Shown in pieces: positions 16,895 through 27,055 of a stretch of 46,112 nucleotides of DNA (its first letter is position 1; the number at the start of each line of letters is the position of its first letter). Below the pieces are notes generated by a model. The model did no database searches. It was not told the origin of the DNA and was given only the letters and a program-made list of their open reading frames with translations. The translations under genes were made by a program, and so were the position numbers. Source of the DNA: Modestobacter caceresii (lineage in GTDB: Bacteria > Actinomycetota > Actinomycetes > Mycobacteriales > Geodermatophilaceae); NCBI RefSeq assembly GCF_000761485.1, contig NZ_JPMX01000096.1, positions 1 through 46,112 of the forward strand. The letters are read 5' to 3'.

Positions 16895-17837
16895 CGGTCT
16901 CCCCCAGCGCGAGCACGGCCTCGACGTAGCGGGCGACGCCGTCGGCGTCGTGCCCGCTGGTCCGGTCGCCGGCGGCGGCCCGGACGGCGGGGTGGGCGTT
17001 GGCCACGGCGACCGCCCGACCGCCGGCTGCGGTGACCGCCTCGATCATCGGCAGGTCGTTGGGCATGTCGCCGAACACCAGCACGTCGCCGAACCCGACG
17101 CCCACCTGGTCCAGGACGACGGCCAGCCCGGTGGCCTTGGTGACCCCCGGCGGCAGCACCTCGATGAACCCCAGGCCGGCGTGCGTCAGCTCGGCGACCG
17201 CCGGGTCGACGACCGATCGCGCCAGCGCGACCAGCTCGTCCTCGCCCAGCCGGGCGGAGCGCAGGAACACCTTGAGCACGGCACCGACCGGCAGCACCTG
17301 GTGCCGGGGCAGCAGGTGCGCCGGCTCCGGGTAGGGCCAGTCGAAGCCGTGCTGGACACGCAGCGGGCGCAGCGCCTCGGCCTGTTCGGCGGCGTCCTCG
17401 ACCGCCACGACCAGCTCGCCGGCGACCTCCTCGATGGCGGCGATGACCTCGGTGGCGACGTCGCGGGCCATGCCGACGGTGCGCAGCACCTCGTCGGCGG
17501 CGCCGTCGGAGCCGAACCGGACGACGTACCCGCCCTGGGCCAGGACGGCGAACCCCTGGCCGCCCAGCGCGGCGCGGACGCTCTCCAGCAGGCGGGGGCC
17601 GCGGCCGGTGGCCCCGACGAACGGGACGCCCGTGCCGCGGCAGGCGTCGATGGCCTCGGCGGTACGGGGGCTGACGGCCCCGGCCGAGCCGAGCAGCGTG
17701 CCGTCCAGGTCGCTGACCACCAGCTTCGGCCGCCAGCCGCCGAGCCGGGCGCGCAGGTCACCCAGGTCGACGACCTCGGTGGCGTGCAGGGCGGCGGCCG
17801 GGGCGGTCAGGCCGCCCCCGTGCGGCTGGGCGGTCAT
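16887..17837 (-). CDS. HAD-superfamily hydrolase (Cof type), paralogue
   Basis: A 316-residue HAD phosphatase with motif [14 protein letters not shown] near residue 44, [10 protein letters not shown], Lys in [12 protein letters not shown], and motif [13 protein letters not shown]. It is clearly a tandem paralogue of the downstream gene, with an extra N-terminal stretch of about 30 residues. Start: ATG 17837, whose ATGA overlaps the serS stop by 4 nt. This implies translational coupling with serS. Why two phosphatases follow seryl-tRNA synthetase is not known. Confidence 0.87.
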   Translation of the reverse strand: MTAQPHGGGLTAPAAALHATEVVDLGDLRARLGGWRPKLVVSDLDGTLLGSAGAVSPRTAEAIDACRGTGVPFVGATGRGPRLLESVRAALGGQGFAVLAQGGYVVRFGSDGAADEVLRTVGMARDVATEVIAAIEEVAGELVVAVEDAAEQAEALRPLRVQHGFDWPYPEPAHLLPRHQVLPVGAVLKVFLRSARLGEDELVALARSVVDPAVAELTHAGLGFIEVLPPGVTKATGLAVVLDQVGVGFGDVLVFGDMPNDLPMIEAVTAAGGRAVAVANAHPAVRAAAGDRTSGHDADGVARYVEAVLALGETDV

Positions 17838-19138
17838 GCGGGGACCCCCGGAGCGGCGACCGCGGCCAGGGACATCCCCGGGGTGAGGACCTCGTGGCCA
17901 CCCAGCCAGGGGCGCAGCGCCGCCGGGACGTGCACCGAGCCGTCGGCCCGCTGGTGCACCTCGAGCAGGCAGGCGATGGTGCGGGCGATCGCGCACAGCG
18001 TGCCGTTCAGCGTGGCGACCGGCTGCGGCCTGCCGTCGGCGTCCCGGCTGCGGACCTGCAGCCGGCGGGCCTGGAAGGTGGTGCAGTCCGACGTGCTGGT
18101 GAGCTCCCGGTAGGCGCCCTGGCTGGGGAACCACGCCTCGATGTCGAACTTGCGGGCGGCGCTGGTGCCCAGGTCACCGGCGGCGATGTCGACCACCCGG
18201 TAGGGCAGTTCGAGTGCGGAGAGGAACTCCTCCTCCCACTGCAGCAGCCGGCGGTGCTCGGCGGCGGCGTCCTCGGGCGCGCAGAAGCTGAACATCTCGA
18301 CCTTGTCGAACCAGTGCACCCGGATGATGCCGCGGGTGTCCTTGCCGTAGGAGCCGGCCTCGCGCCGGAAGCAGGAGGACCAGCCGGCGTACCGCTTGGG
18401 GCCGGCGGAGAGGTCGAGCACCTCACGGGCGTGCATGCCGGCCAGCGCGACCTCGGAGGTGCCGACGAGGTACAGGTCGTCCCGCTCGATCCGGTACACC
18501 TCCTCGTCGTGCTCGCCGAGGAAGCCGGTGCCCTCCATCGCCTCGGGCTTGACCAGCGCCGGGGCGACGACCGGGGTGAAGCCGGCGGCGACGGCGCGGG
18601 TGATCGCCAGCTGGGCCAACGCGAACTCCAGCAGCGCGCCCGGGCCGGTGAGGAAGTAGAAGCGGGCGCCGGAGACCTTGGCGCCGCGCTCCATGTCGAT
18701 GGCGCCGAGGGCCTCACCGATCTGCAGGTGGTCCTTCACCTCGAAGTCGTAGGTGGGCACCTCCCCCACGGTCCGGATCTCCACCGCGTCGTCCTCGCCG
18801 CCCGGCGGCACGTCGGGGTGGACGACGTTGGGGATCCGCAGGTGCAGGGCGTGCAGCGCCGCGTCGGCGGTGCGCTCGGCCTCCTCGGCCTCCTTCACCT
18901 GCGCGGCCAGCGCCTTCGCCTTCTCCAGGACGGCGGGACGCTCCTCCGGGCTGGCCTTCTTCACCGCCTGGGACGCCGCCTTCTGCTCCCCGCGCAGGCC
19001 GTCGGCGGCCTTCACGGCGGCCCGGCGTCCGGCGTCCGCGGCCAGCAGGGCGTCGACCAGGGACTCATCGGCACCCCGGGCACGCTGGCTGGCGCGGACG
19101 AGGTCGGGGTTCTCGCGGACGAGGCGCAGGTCGATCAC
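17834..19138 (-). CDS. serS: Seryl-tRNA synthetase
   Basis: A 434-residue class II aminoacyl-tRNA synthetase that charges tRNA-Ser in the cytoplasm. It has the N-terminal coiled-coil arm (residues about 30-110, rich in Ala/Lys/Glu). Motif 2 is [19 protein letters not shown] and motif 3 ends [17 protein letters not shown]. Both match SerS specifically. Start: GTG at 19138 ([15 protein letters not shown]). TACGAT lies exactly 6 nt upstream and the family N-terminus aligns there, so the longer frame is rejected. It is the first gene of an operon with two HAD hydrolases. Confidence 0.96.
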   Translation of the reverse strand: MIDLRLVRENPDLVRASQRARGADESLVDALLAADAGRRAAVKAADGLRGEQKAASQAVKKASPEERPAVLEKAKALAAQVKEAEEAERTADAALHALHLRIPNVVHPDVPPGGEDDAVEIRTVGEVPTYDFEVKDHLQIGEALGAIDMERGAKVSGARFYFLTGPGALLEFALAQLAITRAVAAGFTPVVAPALVKPEAMEGTGFLGEHDEEVYRIERDDLYLVGTSEVALAGMHAREVLDLSAGPKRYAGWSSCFRREAGSYGKDTRGIIRVHWFDKVEMFSFCAPEDAAAEHRRLLQWEEEFLSALELPYRVVDIAAGDLGTSAARKFDIEAWFPSQGAYRELTSTSDCTTFQARRLQVRSRDADGRPQPVATLNGTLCAIARTIACLLEVHQRADGSVHVPAALRPWLGGHEVLTPGMSLAAVAAPGVPA

Positions 19139-19144
19139 GCCCTG

Positions 19145-19150
19145 ATCGTA
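19145..19150 (-). promoter_or_regulatory. -10 hexamer of the serS leaderless promoter
   Basis: Minus-strand TACGAT is separated by 6 nt from the GTG start at 19138. This decides the serS start and indicates a leaderless mRNA. Confidence 0.55.
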
Positions 19151-19227
19151 GGTCTCCTTCGGAAGGTGCTCTCTGCACTGACCACCTGGACGCCCAGCGC
19201 TCACGGCGCGCTGGCCCGATGACACTC

Positions 19228-19240
19228 ACTCCGATGGAGT
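19228..19240. promoter_or_regulatory. Short palindrome at the left edge of the low-GC cassette
   Basis: ACTCC-GAT-GGAGT is a perfect 5+3+5 inverted repeat. It lies between serS and the cassette terminator. It might be an operator, but nothing else supports this. Confidence 0.2.
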
Positions 19241-19306
19241 AACAGCGGAGCCAGCACGCGAGACTTGGTGTACGTTGTCCATGGCTCGGTAACACGTGAG
19301 CCCCCC

Positions 19307-19341
19307 AAAGCCCCAACTCGTCACTCCTGAGTTGGGGCTTT
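19307..19341. terminator. Intrinsic terminator before the low-GC cassette
   Basis: AAAGCCCCAACTC (19307-19319) pairs perfectly with GAGTTGGGGCTTT (19329-19341) around a 9-nt loop. It has an A-tract on one side and a T-tract on the other, so it can work in both directions. It stands between serS and the plus-strand cassette and ends 28 nt before the first cassette gene, probably insulating it. Confidence 0.7.
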
Positions 19342-19368
19342 CGTCGTGGGCTGACACCTGGAGGTTGC

Positions 19369-19685
19369 GTGGGACTGGCGTATGAGGGCAATCCCCGACA
19401 CCGGGACCCGTGGCAGCAAGGCGCCCGAGGAAGCCGCTGCCCTAAGGGAGCCAACGGCCCCGACTTGCTTTCACAAAGCGTTCCCGATCCGAAGAACTCC
19501 CGTCGACGATTCGCGACAGACGGTGCTGACGCTTTTCAAGCGAAGCCAACCAACACGACCAATGCCGAAGGCGACGAGGTGTGGCACGGCTTCCCAGTCA
19601 ATTGGAACATGGTCCCCATACCTATCAGGCGGCAGTGGATAACTGAGAACGTCATAACACCTCGAGTCCTCAAGGGAGGTCGGTC

Positions 19686-19689
<4 letters not shown>
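19369..19689 (+). CDS. Small protein of unknown function in low-GC cassette
   Basis: A 106-residue protein that I cannot assign to a named family. It is basic and Pro/Asn-rich. A striking second half (ATDGADAFQAKP, then DEVWHGFPVNWNMVPIPIRR) ends in a Trp-Ile-Thr...Thr-Pro-Arg segment. One Cys is present, so no zinc finger. Start: GTG 19369 with GGAGG at 19360-19364. Its TGA overlaps the ATG of the next gene (ATGA), so they are coupled. Codon use (ATA, AGG, ACA) is unlike the neighbours. It could be an antitoxin-, inhibitor- or substrate-like partner of the metallopeptidase, which is inference from the operon alone. Confidence 0.7.
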
Positions 19690-22722
<3,033 letters not shown>

Positions 22723-22732
22723 CCCGGCGCTG

Positions 22733-23080
22733 ATGGACGCGATCCCGCCCCGCCGCTTCGAGGAGCTCGTCGCCGACGCCCTGGACGAGGTGCCCGAGGA
22801 GTTGATGGCGCTGCTGGACAACGTCGTCGTGCTGGTCGAGGACCGGAACCCCGAGGAGCCGAGCCTGCTGGGCGTCTACGAGGGGTACGCGCTGACCGAG
22901 CGCGGCTGGGACCACTCGGGCGCGCTGCCGGACCGGATCATGATCTACCGCGCGGCGATCTGCGACATCTGCGACGACGAGGAACAGGTGGCCGACGAGG
23001 TCACGATCACCGTCGTCCACGAGATCGCCCACCACTTCGGCATCGACGAGGAGAAGCTGCACGCCCTCGGCTGGGGCTGA
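22733..23080 (+). CDS. Small metallopeptidase family protein (DUF1025-like zincin)
   Basis: A 115-residue single-domain protein. The zinc-binding helix is TVVHEIAHHFGIDEEKLHAL, an extended HExxHxxGIDE motif typical of the minimal zincins that are common in actinobacteria. The N-terminus RRFEELVADALDEVPEELM is also conserved. The natural substrate is unknown. It begins 10 bp after guaB1 and is probably co-transcribed with it. The start at ATG 22733 has no clear Shine-Dalgarno. Confidence 0.88.
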   Translation: MDAIPPRRFEELVADALDEVPEELMALLDNVVVLVEDRNPEEPSLLGVYEGYALTERGWDHSGALPDRIMIYRAAICDICDDEEQVADEVTITVVHEIAHHFGIDEEKLHALGWG

Positions 23081-23087
23081 AGAAGGA

Positions 23088-23138
23088 CCTCGTTGCACCC
23101 CATCCCTCGCATGCTCGGGCCGGGCCCTTGCAACGAGG
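23088..23138. repeat. Inverted repeat CCTCGTTGCA ... TGCAACGAGG
   Basis: The 10-bp arms (23088-23097 and 23129-23138) are perfect complements separated by 31 nt. It begins 7 bp after the metallopeptidase stop. It looks like a dispersed intergenic element rather than a compact terminator. Confidence 0.55.
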
Positions 23139-23160
23139 CCGGCAGGTAGCGTTGGCGAGC

Positions 23161-23496
23161 GTGCCTGAGGACGACGCGAACGCCGGCGGGTTGCCGATCA
23201 AGATGCTGCACGACCGGTTGCTGGTCTCCCTCCGCAAGGAGGACGGCGACCGCCGGTCCAGCGGCGGCATCCTCATCCCGGCCACTGCCCAGGTCGCCAA
23301 GCGGCTGGTCTGGGGCGAGGCCAAGGGCATCGGCCCGAACGTGCGGCAGATCAAGGTCGGCGACCGGGTGCTGTTCTCACCCGAGGACCAGCACGAGGTC
23401 GAGGTGCACGGCGAGGACCTGGTCATCCTGCGCGAGCGCGACGTGCACGCCGTCGCCGCCGAGCGGATCGAGGAGTCGACGGGCCTCTACCTCTAG
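23161..23496 (+). CDS. GroES-like (Cpn10 family) co-chaperone
   Basis: A 111-residue Cpn10-fold protein. The segments MLHDRLLVSL, SSGGILIPATAQ, KVGDRVLFSPEDQHEV and HGEDLVILRERDVHAV follow the GroES pattern. The mobile-loop region is unusual (DGDRRSSGGILIPATAQVAK). There is no groEL beside it, so this is likely a diverged GroES paralogue rather than the main co-chaperone. Start: GTG 23161, with TAGCGT at 23147-23152 suggesting a very short leader. Its TAG stop overlaps the stop of the convergent MerR gene. Confidence 0.8.
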   Translation: MPEDDANAGGLPIKMLHDRLLVSLRKEDGDRRSSGGILIPATAQVAKRLVWGEAKGIGPNVRQIKVGDRVLFSPEDQHEVEVHGEDLVILRERDVHAVAAERIEESTGLYL

Positions 23497-23969
23497 GCGG
23501 GCAAGCCCGGCACGACCCCGCGCAGCCGCGGGTCGGCGAAGATCGGCGCGAGCAGGTCGTCGGGCAGCTCGTCCTCGCAGTCCACCCCGCGGGCGATCAG
23601 CTCGCGGAACTGGGCGATCGTGGCCTGCACCACGGCCAGGTCGTCGCGCAGCTCGACCATCCGCTGCTCGATCTGGGCGCACTGCTGCTCCAGCAGCGCC
23701 ATCCGCTCCGGGTGGTGCGCCAGCTCCCCGCCGCCGAGGGTGACGAAGCGCCGGACGTCGGCCACCGGCATCCCGGTCCGGCGCAGCGCCTGCACCAGCC
23801 GGATGAACCTCAGCGCCCCCGGCGGGTAGCGCCGCCGGCCGTCGGCGCTCCGCTCCACGAGCGGCAGCAGCCCCTCCCGCTCGTACCAGCGCAGCGTGTC
23901 GATGCTCAGCCTGGTCTCCTCGGAGACCTGCCGGATGCCGAGGGACGTCTCCCGGGTGACCGCGGTCAT
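23493..23969 (-). CDS. MerR family transcriptional regulator
   Basis: A 158-residue MerR protein. The winged helix-turn-helix is GIRQVSEETRLSIDTLRWYE at residues 8-27, then RRRYPPGALRFIRLVQALRR. A coiled-coil dimer helix covers about residues 85-130. It lacks the Cys set of metal or redox MerR proteins, although one Cys lies in the dimer helix and one in VDCEDE near the end. It is the last gene of the ADH-SDR-MerR operon and is the obvious candidate to bind the 19-bp-spacer promoter at 25840-25870. Start ATG 23969. Confidence 0.87.
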   Translation of the reverse strand: MTAVTRETSLGIRQVSEETRLSIDTLRWYEREGLLPLVERSADGRRRYPPGALRFIRLVQALRRTGMPVADVRRFVTLGGGELAHHPERMALLEQQCAQIEQRMVELRDDLAVVQATIAQFRELIARGVDCEDELPDDLLAPIFADPRLRGVVPGLPA

Positions 23970-23979
23970 GACCGCCAGG

Positions 23980-24807
23980 CTAGGCGGCGGCACGGCGCGC
24001 CACCCCGTCCTCGGCCGCCCGACCGGTGATCGCGGCCATCAGCAGCACCGCGCGCCGCCGGGTCAGCAGCCGCACGGCCCGGACCGAGGCCCGGTTGGCC
24101 CGGCCGACCGCCATGCTGGGCGGCGGGTTGCGCCGGTCGAGCGCCCGGAACGCGGTGGCCACCACCTCCTGCGGCGACTGCCGGCCCCGGCCGCCGTCGG
24201 CGGCGTCGTTGCCCACGACGTCGAAGAACTCGGTGTCGGTGGCGCCCGGCGAGAGGACGAGCACCCGCAGTCCGCTGTCCCGTGACTCGGCCCACAGCGC
24301 CTCGGTGAAGCTCAGCACGAATGCCTTGGCCGCGGCGTAGACGGCCATGTCGGGCGCGGGCAGGTAGGCGGCCATGCTCGCCACGTTCACCAGCACGCCG
24401 GTGCTGGCCCGCAGCCGGTCGACGAACGCCCGGCTCACGTCGACCAGGGCGGTGACGTCGACGGCGACCATCTCGGCCAGCCGGTCGGCGTCCTCCGAGT
24501 GGAAGGGCCCGTGCGTGCCGAAGCCGGCGCAGTTCACCACGCTGGTGACCGCGATGCCCCGTCGGTCGACCTCCGCGGCCAGCGCCCGCCCGGCCGCGGG
24601 CCGGCCGAGGTCGAGCGGGACGACGTCCACCCGGACGCCGGACGCCGCGGTCAGCTCGGCGGCCAGCGCGGTCAGCCGGTCGGCGCGCCGGGCGACGAGC
24701 ACCAGGTCCGAGCCGCGGGCGGCGAGCTGGCGCGCGAACTCGGCGCCGATCCCCGCGCTGGCACCGGTGACCAGCGTCGTCTGCCCGGCCCAGTCGACCC
24801 GGGTCAC
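23980..24807 (-). CDS. Short-chain dehydrogenase/reductase (SDR)
   Basis: A 275-residue classical SDR. The cofactor loop TLVTGASAGIGAEFARQLA is near residue 12. The NCAG motif reads VVNCAGFGTHG, the catalytic Ser is in VNVASMAAY and the catalytic pair is YAAAK. The substrate is unknown. A basic ARGSDLVLVARR after strand 2 favours NADP. Start: GTG 24807 overlaps the ADH stop by 4 nt (GTGA). MerR follows 10 nt downstream, so all three genes form one operon. Confidence 0.88.
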   Translation of the reverse strand: MTRVDWAGQTTLVTGASAGIGAEFARQLAARGSDLVLVARRADRLTALAAELTAASGVRVDVVPLDLGRPAAGRALAAEVDRRGIAVTSVVNCAGFGTHGPFHSEDADRLAEMVAVDVTALVDVSRAFVDRLRASTGVLVNVASMAAYLPAPDMAVYAAAKAFVLSFTEALWAESRDSGLRVLVLSPGATDTEFFDVVGNDAADGGRGRQSPQEVVATAFRALDRRNPPPSMAVGRANRASVRAVRLLTRRRAVLLMAAITGRAAEDGVARRAAA

Positions 24808-25832
24808 GAGGCCACCGCCAGCACGAACCGGTACCGGACGTCGTTGCGCCGCAGCCGCTCGAACGCCGTGTTGACCTCCGCCAGGGGCAGCACCTCGACG
24901 TCGGCGGTGAGCCCGTGCTCGCCGCAGAAGTCGAGCATCTCCTGGGTCTCCGCGGTGCCCCCGGACCCGGAGACGGTGAGCGAGCGGCCGAGCAGGCTCA
25001 TCGGCGACACCACGTACTGCTCCGGGAGGCCGAGCACGCAGAGCGTCCCGTCCAACCGGAGCGCCGCCAGGTACGGCGCGAGGTCGTGCGCGCCGGAGGC
25101 GGTGTCCAGCACGAGGTCCAGCCGGCCGGCGACGGCGGCCATCGCCGCCGGGTCGGTGGAGACGACGACGTCGTGCGCGCCGAGGGCGCGGGCGTCCGCC
25201 TCCTTGGCCGGCGAGCTCGTGAACACCGTGACCCGGGCGCCCATCGCGACGGCGAACCGCACCGCGAGATGGCCGAGCCCGCCCAGGCCCACGATGCCGA
25301 CCTGCTGTCCCGGGCCGACCCCGGCCCGGCGCAGCGGCGACCAGGTCGTGACGCCGGCGCACATCAGCGGCGCGACCGCGGCCGCGTCGAGCCCGGCGGG
25401 CAGGGCGTAGACGAAGGCGTCGCGGACCACGTACTCCGTGGAGTACGCACCCTGGGTGGGGCTGCCGTCGTGCAGGTCGCGGCCGCCGTAGGTCGTCGCG
25501 GGGAACTCGGCGCAGTAGGGCTCCCGGTGGGCCCGGCAGCTGTCGCACCGCCCGCACGAGTCGACGATGTTGCCCACCGCGACCGCGTCGCCGACCCGGA
25601 ACCGGGTGACCTCCGCCCCGACCGCGGTCACCTCCCCGGTGAACTCGTGCCCGGGCACCAGCGGCGGGCTGCCGGCGGCCATCGCCTCGACCGCGTGCAG
25701 CTCGCTGTGGCAGACGCCGACGTGGGTGACGCGGACGGCGACGTCGTCGGGCCGGAGGTCCCGGCGGGTGAACTCGAAGGGCCGCAGCGGCTCGCGCGGA
25801 CCGGAGGCGGCGAACCCGGTGACTGCTCTCAT
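24804..25832 (-). CDS. Zinc-dependent alcohol dehydrogenase (NADP-dependent, CAD/YahK-like)
   Basis: A 342-residue medium-chain dehydrogenase oxidising or reducing an alcohol/aldehyde pair. Catalytic zinc ligands appear in HVGVCHSEL and PGHEFTGEV. The structural zinc tetrad is DSCGRCDSCRAHREPYC. The Rossmann motif GIVGLGGLGHLAVRFAVAMG follows, then TVFTSSPAKEADAR, which suggests NADP. Start: ATG 25832. The MerR-type promoter places transcription at or next to this ATG, so the mRNA is leaderless. In similar MerR-controlled operons, ADH and SDR act in electrophile or aldehyde stress; that role is inferred here. Confidence 0.9.
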   Translation of the reverse strand: MRAVTGFAASGPREPLRPFEFTRRDLRPDDVAVRVTHVGVCHSELHAVEAMAAGSPPLVPGHEFTGEVTAVGAEVTRFRVGDAVAVGNIVDSCGRCDSCRAHREPYCAEFPATTYGGRDLHDGSPTQGAYSTEYVVRDAFVYALPAGLDAAAVAPLMCAGVTTWSPLRRAGVGPGQQVGIVGLGGLGHLAVRFAVAMGARVTVFTSSPAKEADARALGAHDVVVSTDPAAMAAVAGRLDLVLDTASGAHDLAPYLAALRLDGTLCVLGLPEQYVVSPMSLLGRSLTVSGSGGTAETQEMLDFCGEHGLTADVEVLPLAEVNTAFERLRRNDVRYRFVLAVAS

Positions 25833-25839
25833 GCCGGGG

Positions 25840-25870
25840 ACGCTAGGAGCTGGAGTGCACTCCAGCGCAA
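25840..25870 (-). promoter_or_regulatory. MerR-type promoter and operator of the ADH-SDR-MerR operon
   Basis: On the minus strand TTGCGC (25870-25865) and TAGCGT (25845-25840) are separated by exactly 19 nt, the abnormally long spacer that MerR proteins untwist. The spacer region carries a perfect 16-bp palindrome, CTGGAGTGCACTCCAG (25850-25865). The start codon is 7 nt past the -10, so the transcript should be leaderless. Confidence 0.8.
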
Positions 25871-25976
25871 GGCCCGCTCCCCGACCGAGTGTGACGGAAC
25901 GGTCCCGTACCCGGGTGTGCCTCCAGTACTGGGAGGAGCACACTGTGTGATCATGGGCGGTGCAGCAGGACGACGG

Positions 25977-26930
25977 TCAGACCGCCGTCCCGGCGCGCAC
26001 CCGGGCCACCCACGCCTCGGCTGCGGCGAAGGCCTGGTCGCCCACCCGTTCCTCCACCGGCTTGCCCGGCTGCTCGTCGGCACGCGCGTAGGAGCCGAGG
26101 AAGCGCACCTCCGCACAGCGCCGGTGCAGCGCGGCCAGCGCGTCGCTCACCCGGCGGTCGGACACGTGCCCCTCGACGTCGATGGAGAACGAGTACACGC
26201 CGAGCCGCTCGCGGGTGGGCCGGGACTCGATGCGGGCGAGGCTGATGCCCCGCACCGCGAACTCGGCCAGCAGGTCCAGCAGCGCACCGGTGCGGTCGTG
26301 CACGACGGCGGTGATCGTCGTCTTGTCCGCCCCGGTCGGGGCCGGCAGACCGCCGGGCGGCTCCACCAGCACGAAGCGGGTCACGGCGCCCGGGTGGTCG
26401 GCCAGGTCGGTGACGAGGGCGTCGAGGCCGTAGCGGTCGGCGGCGATCGCCGCGCAGACGGCGGCGTCGAACTCCCCCTCGGCGACCCGGCGGGCGGCGT
26501 CGGCCGTGGAGGCGGCCGGGACGACGTCGGCCCCCGGCAGGAGCTCGGCGATCCGGCCGCGGCACTGGGCCAGCGCGTGCGGGTGGCTCGCCACGGTGCG
26601 CACGTCGGCGGCGTCGGTCCCCGGCCGGACGGCGAGCACGAAGGCCACCTCGAGGAAGACCTCGCGGGTGATCACCAGCGGGTCGCCGGTGACCAGACCG
26701 TCCATGGTGGCCGGCACCGAGCCCTCCACGGAGTTCTCCAGCGGCACCAGGGCGGCGGCGCACTCCCCGTTCCGCACCGCGGTCAGCGCGGCCGCCACGC
26801 TGGCCTCCGGTCGGGTGCCGACCGTCCCCGGCGACCCGGTGACGGTGCCGAGCGCGGCCTCGGCGAAGGTACCCTCGGGGCCCAGATAGGCGAACTCCGT
26901 CGGGGCTGTGCTGCGTGGTGCAGTCGGCAT
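25977..26930 (-). CDS. pheA: Prephenate dehydratase
   Basis: A 317-residue enzyme converting prephenate to phenylpyruvate in phenylalanine biosynthesis. Family signatures: FAYLGPEGTFAEAAL at the N-terminus, AALVPLENSVEGSVPATMD, and NxT-like TRFVLVEPPG closing the catalytic domain. The C-terminal ACT domain (about residues 195-275) contains DRTGALLDLLAEFAVRGISL and the allosteric ESRPTRERLGVYSF. Feedback inhibition by Phe is therefore likely. Start: ATG 26930 with TACCCT 6 nt upstream, hence leaderless. Confidence 0.95.
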   Translation of the reverse strand: MPTAPRSTAPTEFAYLGPEGTFAEAALGTVTGSPGTVGTRPEASVAAALTAVRNGECAAALVPLENSVEGSVPATMDGLVTGDPLVITREVFLEVAFVLAVRPGTDAADVRTVASHPHALAQCRGRIAELLPGADVVPAASTADAARRVAEGEFDAAVCAAIAADRYGLDALVTDLADHPGAVTRFVLVEPPGGLPAPTGADKTTITAVVHDRTGALLDLLAEFAVRGISLARIESRPTRERLGVYSFSIDVEGHVSDRRVSDALAALHRRCAEVRFLGSYARADEQPGKPVEERVGDQAFAAAEAWVARVRAGTAV

Positions 26931-26936
26931 CCGGCG

Positions 26937-26942
26937 AGGGTA
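26937..26942 (-). promoter_or_regulatory. -10 hexamer of the pheA leaderless promoter
   Basis: Minus-strand TACCCT ends 6 nt before the ATG at 26930, with no ribosome binding site. Confidence 0.5.
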
Positions 26943-27055
26943 GTGCGGCCGTACCGGACACCGACTCCCGTCGGGTCCCCGGTGCGGGGGGAGCTGCCTC
27001 GTCACCGGCCGGGCACGCGCACGAGGCGTGCCCCGACAGCTGAGTGGAGGGACGC

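Noticed and set aside
19139-19368. T-box or tRNA gene upstream of serS
   Set aside because: No cloverleaf or T-box bulge could be seen. The strong hairpin is a plain terminator and serS appears leaderless from 19138.
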